Translations under genes and position numbers: made by a program
The notes under the pieces: model-generated
The model's database searches: none
Told to the model about the DNA's origin: nothing
What the model saw: the letters and a program-made list of their open reading frames with translations, nothing else
In this document: in pieces, positions 7,132-14,092 of the stretch
How positions within the stretch are numbered: position 1 is the first letter of the stretch
Layout: every line of letters begins with the position of its first letter
Origin: Thalassotalea_B sp049613795
GTDB lineage: Bacteria; Pseudomonadota; Gammaproteobacteria; Enterobacterales; Alteromonadaceae
Assembly (NCBI GenBank): GCA_049613795.1
Contig: JBMZCX010000065.1
Coordinates: forward strand, 1 to 16,096
Length of the DNA: 16,096 bases
Direction: 5' to 3'

Positions 7132-8055
7132 ATGAGCATAAAAAAAGAATTAAATGAGAGTAAAGGTGACGATGTTGCCGTAGCAAGTAAAACTAAAATA
7201 GCTGTAGAAGATGCGCCATCAAATTTAGATGCCACGCAATTGTATTTAGGTGAAATTGGCTTTTCACCATTATTAACCGCCGAAGAAGAAGTCTATTTTT
7301 CTCGCCTTGCTTTAAAAGGTGACGAACCCTCACGTAAACGTATGATAGAAAGTAATTTACGTTTAGTTGTAAAAATTTCCCGCCGTTATAATAATCGAGG
7401 TTTACCGTTATTAGACTTAATTGAAGAAGGTAACTTAGGGCTTATTCGAGCCGTAGAAAAGTTTGACCCTGAACGAGGCTTTAGGTTTTCAACTTACGCA
7501 ACATGGTGGATACGTCAAACAATTGAACGTGCCATTATGAACCAAACCCGCACTATTCGTTTACCTATTCATGTGGTTAAAGAATTAAATATTTATTTAC
7601 GTACCGCACGCGAGCTTATTCAAAAACTAGATCATGAGCCTACCGCAGAAGATATTGCCGCTGAACTTGATGTACCAGTAGCCTCAGTCACTAAAATGTT
7701 ACGCCTGAATGAGCGTATGGCATCAGTTGATACACCTTTTGGGGTGGAGTCAGACAAAGTATTGCTAGATATTATTCCTGATGAAAAGGGCGGGGGGCCT
7801 GAAAGTAGCCTTCAAGATAGTGATATTAAAAATAACATTGTACATTGGCTAAATGAGCTAAATTCAAAGCAACGCGAAGTATTAGCAAGACGTTTTGGCT
7901 TATTAGGTTATGAAGCGGCAACGCTAGAAGATGTTGGTGTTGAAATTGGCTTAACGCGAGAACGGGTTCGACAAATTCAAGTAGAAGCATTGAAACGTTT
8001 ACGTGATATATTAAGTCAACAAGACTTATCGATAGAAGCTTTGTTTCAAGCGTAA
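7132..8055 (+). CDS. rpoS: RNA polymerase sigma factor RpoS
   Basis: RpoS (sigma-38) directs RNA polymerase to general stress and stationary-phase promoters. The 307 residues keep all sigma-70 regions. Region 1.2 starts near LDATQLYLGEIG (32-43). Region 2 includes RMIESNLRLVVKI (70-82). The -10-recognition helix is FSTYATWWIRQTIERAI (119-135). Region 4.2, with its helix-turn-helix, is TLEDVGVEIGLTRERVRQI (264-282). Lys150 aligns with Lys173 of E. coli RpoS, the residue needed for RssB-directed ClpXP degradation. The N-terminal segment before region 1.2 is about 23 residues shorter than in E. coli. GGGAG at 7120-7124, 7 bases before the ATG, is the strongest ribosome-binding site in the ftsB-rpoS block. 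A terminator follows directly. The 86-base leader between nlpD and rpoS could carry translational control, but I saw no clear structure. Confidence 0.97.
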   Translation: MSIKKELNESKGDDVAVASKTKIAVEDAPSNLDATQLYLGEIGFSPLLTAEEEVYFSRLALKGDEPSRKRMIESNLRLVVKISRRYNNRGLPLLDLIEEGNLGLIRAVEKFDPERGFRFSTYATWWIRQTIERAIMNQTRTIRLPIHVVKELNIYLRTARELIQKLDHEPTAEDIAAELDVPVASVTKMLRLNERMASVDTPFGVESDKVLLDIIPDEKGGGPESSLQDSDIKNNIVHWLNELNSKQREVLARRFGLLGYEAATLEDVGVEIGLTRERVRQIQVEALKRLRDILSQQDLSIEALFQA

Positions 8056-8077
8056 ATTTTAAAGTCTATCCAGACAT

Positions 8078-8104
8078 AAAACCAGCGATGTCGCTGGTTT
8101 TTTT
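8078..8104 (+). terminator. Rho-independent terminator after rpoS
   Basis: The arms AAAACCAGCG (8078-8087) and CGCTGGTTTT (8092-8101) pair perfectly around ATGT and run into seven T residues (8098-8104). The four A residues at the left edge give a short T run on the other strand, so it may also stop mutS transcripts. Confidence 0.9.
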
Positions 8105-8175
8105 ATGCTTGTTATTCAGAAATGGTTGAAAATTTTCGCATACATATTAAGCGCAAAGCTCAACCGAACCTAAAA

Positions 8176-10755
8176 TTATAACTCTTGTTTAAATTGAAAT
8201 AGCATGTCTAGTGCTTGTTTAGGACTAAGCTCATTCACATCTAACGTTTTAAGTTGCTCAATTATTGGATGACTAGTGTCCATTAACGATAACTGTTCAA
8301 AAGGCTGTGGTTGTTGGCTAATATTCGACGGTGCTTCTTGGCTTTCTAATTCTCCTAATCGCTGTTTAGCACGCTGGATCACTGCTTTAGGCACACCAGC
8401 AAGCTGAGCCACCTGTAATCCAAAACTTTTACTGGCTGCACCTTCTTGTACTGCGTGCATAAAAATAATTTTTTCATCATGCTCAACTGCGTCTAAATGG
8501 ACGTTAGCTAAGGTAGGAATTTGATCGGCTAGTAGCGTTAATTCAAAATAATGACTGGCAAATAACGTAAACGCTTTAGTTTTTAGCGCGAGCATTTCAG
8601 CACACGCCCATGCTAGCGATAAGCCGTCGTAGGTGCTGGTTCCTCGGCCTATTTCATCAAGTAACACTAAACTCTTGTGGGTTGCATTGTGTAAAATGTT
8701 TGCCGTTTCCGTCATTTCTACCATAAAAGTTGAACGACCGCTGGCAAGATCGTCTGACGCGCCAATACGAGTAAATATACGGTCAACCATACCTATGTTC
8801 GCTGCACTCGCAGGCACAAAACTACCGATGTGGGCCAATAAAACGATAAGGGCTGTTTGCCTCATATAAGTTGATTTACCCCCCATATTTGGCCCTGTAA
8901 CAATTAACATTTTGCGTTGCTCAGTTAGTACGACTGGGTTGGCAATAAATGCATCGGTAGTCATTTGTTCAACAACGGCATGTCGCCCTGCATCAATGTT
9001 AATACCTGGCTCTGCTAGCAATGTTGGCTTAATATAGTTTAATGTTTGTGCTCTTTCTGCAAACGTTGCTAATACATCAACTTCAGCAATGGCTTGCGCT
9101 AATAACTGTAATTTTTCAAGTTCAGGCAAAATTAAGTCAAATAATTGTTCGTATAGACGTTTTTCTAATGCTAAAAATTTACTTTGTGCGCTGAGTACTT
9201 TTTCTTCGTGTTGCTTTAGTTCGTTGGTAATAAAGCGCTCATTGTTTTTCAGTGTTTGACGTCTGATATAGTCATCAGGCACATCTTGTGCGGCGCTGCG
9301 ACTAATTTCAATATAAAAACCATGCACTTTATTGTAGCCAACCTTAAGTGATTGAATACCTGTTTTTTCTTTTTCACGTGCTTCTAATTGCGCTAAAAAC
9401 TCAGTGGCACCATCACTTAAGTCTCTAAGTACATCAAGTTCTTGGTGATATAAAGGCGCTATTACTCCACCGTCACGTATTAACACTGGCGGGTTTTCTA
9501 CAATCGCCTTTTGTAGTAAATCAGTTATGTTTGCTAGCGGCGCCATATTTGATGCCAGTTGTTGTAATGTTGCTAAACCATTTGCTGAAAGGAGTTGCTG
9601 CAACTCGGGTAATAATAGCAACGCATTACGCAAGCGAGCAAAGTCACGAGGTCGTGCTGATCGCAGTGCAATGCGAGATACAATTCTTTCTATATCGCCA
9701 ATATGTTTTAACAAATCATGAAGCGGTAGGTATGTGTCGGTAGTGATTAATGCGGCAATTGAATTTTGTCGGGTGGTTAACGTGTTAATGTCGCGCAAAG
9801 GGAAGTGCAACCAACGCTTTAATAGACGCGATCCCATTGGCGTAGCTGAGGTATCTAAAATTGAAGCTAAGGTATTTTCTTGGCCGCCTTGTAGGTTTTG
9901 TGTTAACTCTAAATTACGCCGAGTAGCGGCATCTAAAATAACGCCTTTCGCTGCCGTTTCTGAAATAATAGCGCGAATATGGGGTAAAGCTGAGCGTTGG
10001 CTGTCTTTCACATATTGTAATAAACAGCCTGCTGCCATTAGACCTGTAGGCTTATCGCTTACGCCAAATCCCGTTAACTCTTTGGTGCCAAATTGTTCGT
10101 TAAGTAACTTGTTGGCGGTGTCTAAATCGAACTCCCATTCTGGGCGACGCCTTAATCCTTTGTATGAATTGATTAATTCTACCTCTTGAAAGGTTTCAGG
10201 ATATAAAAGTTCGGCAGGAGACAAGCGTTGTAGTTCCGCTTGTAATTGCTCTTTTGTTGTTGGCTCGGTCAATACAAACCGACCGCTGGTCATATCTAAA
10301 TAAGCTAAGCCAAAACCTTGCGTTGCTTGTGTAATGGCAACAATTAAATTGTCTTGCTTATCTGTTAATAACGCTTCATCGCTGACCGTGCCTGGGGTTA
10401 CAATTCTAACCACTTTACGTTCTACAGGGCCTTTGCTAGTTGCGGGATCACCAACTTGTTCACAAATAGCAACCGATTCTCCTAGCTGAATTAAGCGTAC
10501 TAAGTAATTTTCAACAGCGTGATAAGGAACACCAGCCATAGGAATTGCATTACCGCCTGTTTTACCTCTTGCTGTTAATGAAATATCTAATAAATCAGAC
10601 GCTTTTTTAGCGTCATCAAAAAATAATTCATAAAAATCACCCATGCGATAAAAAACGAGAATATTAGGAAATTCAGCTTTAATGGTTAAGTACTGGCGCA
10701 TCATCGGGGTGTGACTGTCTAAGTTTGGGATCGTTGTTTTTACAGTGGCGTTCAT
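8176..10755 (-). CDS. mutS: DNA mismatch repair protein MutS
   Basis: MutS recognises base mismatches and small loops and recruits MutL in an ATP-dependent way. The 859 residues are full length (E. coli has 853). The mismatch-reading motif is in FYRMGDFYELF, with Phe41 and Glu43 equivalent to E. coli Phe36 and Glu38. The ATPase has Walker A GPNMGGKS (621-628) and Walker B LVLLDEIGRGT (696-706), followed by TLFASHYFELT. A QLSLM motif at 821-825 in the C-terminal linker resembles the beta-clamp-binding QMSLL of E. coli MutS, and the last about 30 residues look like the tetramerisation helices. The ATG at 10755 lacks a strong ribosome-binding site. The gene runs opposite to its neighbours rpoS and recA. 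A 15-bp palindrome lies 26-40 bases upstream of its start. Confidence 0.98.
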   Translation of the reverse strand: MNATVKTTIPNLDSHTPMMRQYLTIKAEFPNILVFYRMGDFYELFFDDAKKASDLLDISLTARGKTGGNAIPMAGVPYHAVENYLVRLIQLGESVAICEQVGDPATSKGPVERKVVRIVTPGTVSDEALLTDKQDNLIVAITQATQGFGLAYLDMTSGRFVLTEPTTKEQLQAELQRLSPAELLYPETFQEVELINSYKGLRRRPEWEFDLDTANKLLNEQFGTKELTGFGVSDKPTGLMAAGCLLQYVKDSQRSALPHIRAIISETAAKGVILDAATRRNLELTQNLQGGQENTLASILDTSATPMGSRLLKRWLHFPLRDINTLTTRQNSIAALITTDTYLPLHDLLKHIGDIERIVSRIALRSARPRDFARLRNALLLLPELQQLLSANGLATLQQLASNMAPLANITDLLQKAIVENPPVLIRDGGVIAPLYHQELDVLRDLSDGATEFLAQLEAREKEKTGIQSLKVGYNKVHGFYIEISRSAAQDVPDDYIRRQTLKNNERFITNELKQHEEKVLSAQSKFLALEKRLYEQLFDLILPELEKLQLLAQAIAEVDVLATFAERAQTLNYIKPTLLAEPGINIDAGRHAVVEQMTTDAFIANPVVLTEQRKMLIVTGPNMGGKSTYMRQTALIVLLAHIGSFVPASAANIGMVDRIFTRIGASDDLASGRSTFMVEMTETANILHNATHKSLVLLDEIGRGTSTYDGLSLAWACAEMLALKTKAFTLFASHYFELTLLADQIPTLANVHLDAVEHDEKIIFMHAVQEGAASKSFGLQVAQLAGVPKAVIQRAKQRLGELESQEAPSNISQQPQPFEQLSLMDTSHPIIEQLKTLDVNELSPKQALDMLFQFKQEL

Positions 10756-10909
10756 TGTGATAAAGAGGCTCTTATGGTGAGTAATGAGTCATTACAAAAA
10801 ATAGCATATGAAATACGCTGTAACTATGGCGCTAGAATACCAAAACAAAGTAAAAACCTCTATGAGTAAAAATCAGGTGTATACGTTAATAAGTTGAGTA
10901 CATACTGAT
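10756..10909. other. Spacer upstream of mutS with a perfect 15-bp palindrome
   Basis: This region separates mutS from the argO terminator and should hold the mutS promoter. GTAATGA-G-TCATTAC at 10781-10795 is a perfect two-fold symmetric site, 26-40 bases before the mutS start. I could not pick a convincing promoter pair. No open reading frame with a good start is present. Confidence 0.5.
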
Positions 10910-10931
10910 AAAAAAGCACAAATGCACTTTT
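10910..10931 (-). terminator. Probable Rho-independent terminator after argO
   Basis: Read on the minus strand, AAAAGTGC and GTGCTTTT form an 8-bp stem with two G-U pairs and a four-base loop, ending in six U residues. It begins 7 bases after the argO stop. The pairing works only on the minus strand, which fits an argO terminator. Confidence 0.6.
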
Positions 10932-10937
10932 ATTAAC

Positions 10938-11561
10938 TTAAGATCTACCTAACCAAGCAATAAACAGTGAACCTGCAATAATCCACATGATAAATGCAAT
11001 AATGATATCTATTGTGCTTTTAACCTTTGGTTTACTTAAATATTTCGATAATTTAGCAGCCCCTGTAGCGAGTAAAGAAAACCAAACAACAGAGCCAAAA
11101 ATAGCGCCAATCAAAAAATATATTTTTACTTCGCCACTGTATTGTCCGCCAACACTACCAATAACCATTACCGTGTCTATGTAGGCATGTGGATTTAAAA
11201 ACGTGACAGCTAACGTGGTAATAAAAACCAATTTCAATGACTTTTTATTAACGATAACGTTTTCTTTGGTCGTCGTTTGATTGATTGCCGACCTCATAGA
11301 AAGTAAGCCGTATGTTGTTAAAAATATAATGCCGCCCCAGGTTAATAAAGAAAAAAGTAGATCACTGCTTGATAAAATAAGGCTACCGCCTAGCACTCCA
11401 GCTGAGATCAAAATGGTGTCATAAAGTATAAATAAAGCGGCGGTTGTTTTATGGCGGTTTTTATTAATACCTTGGGTCAACAGCATTGCGTTTTGCGTGC
11501 CTATAGGCGCAATCATGCTCAATGTTAATGTAAAACCTTTAGCTAAAATTAATAAACTCAT
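10938..11561 (-). CDS. argO: L-arginine exporter ArgO (LysE family)
   Basis: ArgO belongs to the LysE/ArgO family of inner-membrane amino-acid exporters. It should export arginine, and possibly lysine or the toxic analogue canavanine, when intracellular levels are high. The 207 residues include about six hydrophobic helices. Family motifs include the N-terminal PIGTQNAML (19-27), with the following QGI, the ILYDTILISAGVLGG helix, and AVTFLNPHAYIDT in the middle, which matches the LNPH-Y-DT signature of E. coli ArgO. GAGAA in the leader on the minus strand supports the ATG at 11559-11561. The gene is divergent from argP, its known activator in E. coli, across 150 bases. That pairing makes arginine/lysine export the likeliest role within the broad LysE family. 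Confidence 0.88.
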   Translation of the reverse strand: MSLLILAKGFTLTLSMIAPIGTQNAMLLTQGINKNRHKTTAALFILYDTILISAGVLGGSLILSSSDLLFSLLTWGGIIFLTTYGLLSMRSAINQTTTKENVIVNKKSLKLVFITTLAVTFLNPHAYIDTVMVIGSVGGQYSGEVKIYFLIGAIFGSVVWFSLLATGAAKLSKYLSKPKVKSTIDIIIAFIMWIIAGSLFIAWLGRS

Positions 11562-11711
11562 GGCGATGTTCTCTATAATAATGGGGTTGTGTGCTGGTGA
11601 CGTTCAGCGATATGCTTGTTAGTCTGAGGGAAAGCTTCATATAAATATAATTAATAAAACTTAAGTATCATTAATAAATCTTATGAATTTAAGTGTAAGT
11701 GAGTTAAATAA
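11562..11711. promoter_or_regulatory. argO-argP divergent control region
   Basis: This 150-base spacer must contain both promoters and, by analogy with E. coli, the ArgP-binding site. An imperfect 36-base inverted repeat, with ends ACTTAA (11659-11664) and TTAAGT (11689-11694), sits 18 bases before the argP start. An AAGTGAG ribosome-binding site (11696-11702) follows. Placement of ArgP at the repeat is inference. Confidence 0.5.
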
Positions 11712-12608
11712 ATGACTAATTTTGATTACAAACTACTGGCGGCACTTAACAAGGTTATTGAACTGCAAAGCTTTGAATTGGCCGCTAAAGCGTTATTTAT
11801 TTCACAGTCTGCTATTTCTCAGCGCATTAAAAACTTAGAAGAATCTTTTGGGCAACCTGTACTCATTCGTAGTCACCCGATTGAATTAACGGCAGCTGGT
11901 GAGCAATTAGTAAATCACTTTAAAAAAGTACTACAACTTGAAAGTGAACTTACACCGATACTATCTCCAGACACGCCTTTAAAACCGCTGAAAATTTCAT
12001 TGGCAGTAAATGCTGACAGTATTGCTACTTGGTTTATACAAGCGATCACGCCCGTATTACAACGTCACTTAGTTGAGCTTAATCTCATTATTGAACATGA
12101 AGAGCGCACCTTAGATAAGTTACGCACAGGTGAAGCCATTGGCGCTGTAAGTGTGGTAGAAAAGCCGCTGAAAGGTTATCAATCGTTTTACTTAGGAAAA
12201 ATTGAATATTGCTTAGTTGCGAGCAAGCAATTCAAAAATAAATATTTTAAACAAGGAGTTACTAAAACGTCATTAAAAATGGCACCAGCCATTAGTTATG
12301 ATCATAAAGATGATATGCATGTCCGTTTTATTGCGAAACATTTCAATTTAGAAGCGAGTGAATATTATTGTCATAGTGTGCGTTCGTCTGAAGCGTTTGT
12401 GGCGCTGGCAAAGCAGGGCGTGGCTTATTGTTTACTACCTAAACTACAAATTTCGAATGAATTAGCCAGTGGTGAATTAATTAATATCTCGCCAAAACAC
12501 GGATTAATTGAAACCTTATATTGGCATAGCTGGATATTAGGTAAAGGAATTAATAAAGAAATATCACAACAAATAGTGAGGGTTGGACAGGATCTTTTAG
12601 GCACTTAA
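11712..12608 (+). CDS. argP: LysR-type transcriptional regulator ArgP
   Basis: ArgP (formerly IciA) is a LysR-family regulator. In E. coli it activates argO when bound to arginine and adjusts lysine-responsive genes. The 298 residues match the family length. The N-terminal winged helix-turn-helix is at about 1-60 (FELAAKALFISQSAISQRIKNLE region). The effector domain contains SLAVNADSIATWF, close to the SLAVNADSLATW of E. coli ArgP, and later the DHKDDMHVRF and SSEAFVALAKQG segments, also shared with it. These stretches place the protein in the ArgP branch and not among generic LysR regulators. The start ATG at 11712 has AAGTGAG 9 bases upstream. The divergent position opposite argO agrees with the usual LysR arrangement. 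Confidence 0.92.
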   Translation: MTNFDYKLLAALNKVIELQSFELAAKALFISQSAISQRIKNLEESFGQPVLIRSHPIELTAAGEQLVNHFKKVLQLESELTPILSPDTPLKPLKISLAVNADSIATWFIQAITPVLQRHLVELNLIIEHEERTLDKLRTGEAIGAVSVVEKPLKGYQSFYLGKIEYCLVASKQFKNKYFKQGVTKTSLKMAPAISYDHKDDMHVRFIAKHFNLEASEYYCHSVRSSEAFVALAKQGVAYCLLPKLQISNELASGELINISPKHGLIETLYWHSWILGKGINKEISQQIVRVGQDLLGT

Positions 12609-12648
12609 TGAAAGTAAAAAAATATCACTAATAAAGGAGAAAAATAAA

Positions 12649-12687
12649 ATAGTAACTTTTTTATAAAAATATAGTAAAAGTTACTAT
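12649..12687 (+). repeat. Perfect 12-bp inverted repeat between argP and recA, possible argP terminator
   Basis: ATAGTAACTTTT (12649-12660) and AAAAGTTACTAT (12676-12687) are exact reverse complements around a 15-base loop, followed by a T-rich run (CTTCTTTATTTTT). An alternative shorter hairpin, TAGTAA-AAG-TTACTA at 12672-12686, uses the same right arm. The stem is AT-rich, so termination is plausible but not certain. Confidence 0.55.
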
Positions 12688-12772
12688 CTTCTTTATTTTT
12701 CAATTATAACAATAGGTTAAAAGTATAGGGTTGTTTTAATTTTCTACTAATAAAAAATAATTGTAAAAAAAC

Positions 12773-12800
12773 TTGATACTGTAAAACTATACAGTATACT
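12773..12800 (+). promoter_or_regulatory. recA promoter with embedded LexA (SOS) box
   Basis: TTGATA (12773-12778) and TATACT (12795-12800) form a promoter with a 16-base spacer. The spacer is the core of a perfect LexA box, TACTGT-N8-ACAGTA at 12777-12796. LexA bound here would block RNA polymerase until RecA-stimulated LexA cleavage. The layout matches the E. coli recA promoter. Confidence 0.95.
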
Positions 12801-12835
12801 TTACTGCATAAAGTTATTTACTACTCATTATTTGT

Positions 12836-12839
12836 GGAG
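12836..12839 (+). promoter_or_regulatory. Ribosome-binding site deciding the recA start
   Basis: GGAG lies 6 bases before the ATG at 12846. An in-frame GTG at 12834 would place this site inside the coding sequence, so the ATG is preferred. Confidence 0.8.
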
Positions 12840-12845
12840 CACGAA

Positions 12846-13868
12846 ATGGACGATAATAAAGAAAAAGCACTCTCTGCTGCGTTAAGTCAAATTGAACGCC
12901 AATTTGGTAAAGGTTCAATTATGAAACTTGGTGAAAACCGTAGCATGGACGTAGAAACCATTTCTACTGGCTCATTAGGCTTAGACATTGCACTTGGTGC
13001 TGGCGGCTTACCAATGGGTCGTATAGTTGAAATTTACGGACCAGAATCAAGTGGTAAAACAACGCTAACGCTTGAAGTAATTGCCGAAGCGCAACGTAAT
13101 GGCAAAGTATGTGCCTTTGTTGACGCTGAGCACGCGCTTGACCCAATTTATGCCGAAAAACTAGGGGTAAATATTGATGATCTTTTAGTGTCTCAACCTG
13201 ACACAGGTGAACAAGCATTAGAAATTTGTGACATGCTAACGCGCTCTGGTGCGGTTGACGTTATCGTGGTTGATTCGGTCGCAGCATTAACACCTAAAGC
13301 TGAAATTGAAGGTGATATGGGTGACTCTCATATGGGCTTACAAGCAAGAATGTTGTCACAAGCAATGCGTAAGCTTACTGGTAACCTTAAGCAATCAAAT
13401 ACCATGATGATTTTTATTAACCAAATTCGTATGAAAATTGGTGTTATGTTTGGCTCTCCTGAAACCACCACAGGTGGTAATGCATTAAAATTCTATGCCT
13501 CAGTTCGATTAGATATTCGTCGAATAGGTGCGGTTAAACAGGGCGATGAAATTGTCGGTAACGAAACGCGCGTTAAAGTGGTTAAAAACAAAATTGCCCC
13601 ACCATTTAAGCAAGTAGAATTTCAAATTTTATATGGTTTAGGTATTAATAGCTTAGGTGAGCTAATTGACCTTGGTGTTCAACATAAAATGGTTGAAAAA
13701 GCAGGCGCTTGGTATAGCTACAATGGTGATAAAATTGGTCAAGGTAAAGCAAATTCAGTTAACTACCTTAAAGAAAACCCGGCCATTGCTGATGAACTCA
13801 ATACCCGCTTAAGAGATCAATTATTATCAAAGAAAACGGATGTTAAAGAAGAAGCTGCTGCTGAATAA
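12846..13868 (+). CDS. recA: Recombinase RecA
   Basis: RecA forms filaments on single-stranded DNA, drives strand exchange in recombinational repair, and stimulates LexA self-cleavage to induce the SOS response. With the ATG at 12846 the protein has 340 residues (E. coli has 353). Walker A is GPESSGKT (65-72), Walker B is around VIVVDSVAAL (139-148), and the DNA-binding loop L2 region follows INQIR (191-195). The C-terminus is short and acidic (ending EEAAAE), a feature that moderates DNA binding in this family. An in-frame GTG at 12834 would add four residues but overlaps the ribosome-binding site. The upstream LexA box shows self-limiting SOS control. A terminator follows 41 bases after the stop, and no recX gene follows. 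Confidence 0.98.
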   Translation: MDDNKEKALSAALSQIERQFGKGSIMKLGENRSMDVETISTGSLGLDIALGAGGLPMGRIVEIYGPESSGKTTLTLEVIAEAQRNGKVCAFVDAEHALDPIYAEKLGVNIDDLLVSQPDTGEQALEICDMLTRSGAVDVIVVDSVAALTPKAEIEGDMGDSHMGLQARMLSQAMRKLTGNLKQSNTMMIFINQIRMKIGVMFGSPETTTGGNALKFYASVRLDIRRIGAVKQGDEIVGNETRVKVVKNKIAPPFKQVEFQILYGLGINSLGELIDLGVQHKMVEKAGAWYSYNGDKIGQGKANSVNYLKENPAIADELNTRLRDQLLSKKTDVKEEAAAE

Positions 13869-13909
13869 ATATTTGCATAGCTAAGTAACTCACTTAATAT
13901 CGAATAATT

Positions 13910-13937
13910 AAAACCACCGAACTATCGGTGGTTTTTT
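13910..13937 (+). terminator. Rho-independent terminator after recA
   Basis: AAAACCACCGA (13910-13920) pairs exactly with TCGGTGGTTTT (13925-13935) around the loop ACTA, and the run of T continues to 13937. It makes recA a single-gene transcription unit. Confidence 0.92.
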
Positions 13938-13999
13938 GTTTTTACTGACTTAAAATAAATATTAAACTCAAAAAGTTAATAGATAGAACAAAATCATTT

Positions 14000-14031
14000 A
14001 GACGTCTATACGTTTAGATGTTGACATATCT
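14000..14031 (+). promoter_or_regulatory. Tandem MetJ operator (met boxes) upstream of metA
   Basis: Four consecutive 8-base units align with the met-box consensus AGACGTCT: AGACGTCT (8 of 8), ATACGTTT (6 of 8), AGATGTTG (5 of 8) and ACATATCT (5 of 8). MetJ dimers with S-adenosylmethionine bind such arrays cooperatively, one per box. The array ends 61 bases before the metA start. Confidence 0.9.
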
Positions 14032-14061
14032 AGCAATCCAAGGCACATTACCGTTTATAAT
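14021..14061 (+). promoter_or_regulatory. metA promoter elements, pairing unclear
   Basis: TTGACA (14021-14026) lies inside the met boxes and TATAAT (14056-14061) lies 31 bases before the metA ATG. They are 29 bases apart, too far to act as one promoter. TATAAT with a poor -35 just after the array is the likelier core. Confidence 0.5.
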
Positions 14062-14092
14062 ACGCTTAGTTTATTAAAACGGTAGGTTTGCT

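Noticed and set aside
9561..9567. GTTGTAA, resembling the core of an E. coli Ter site
   Set aside because: It is a short match inside mutS coding sequence without the flanking Ter bases, and is expected by chance.
9734..10189. Open frame of 151 codons antisense to mutS
   Set aside because: It is a shadow of the conserved mutS frame with no recognisable product.
12634..12639. Shine-Dalgarno-like AAGGAG after argP
   Set aside because: No ATG, GTG or TTG follows at a usable distance, so it cannot start a small gene.
12834..12845. Longer recA start at an upstream GTG
   Set aside because: It would put the only good ribosome-binding site inside the gene. The ATG at 12846 is correctly spaced and matches the start of RecA proteins.
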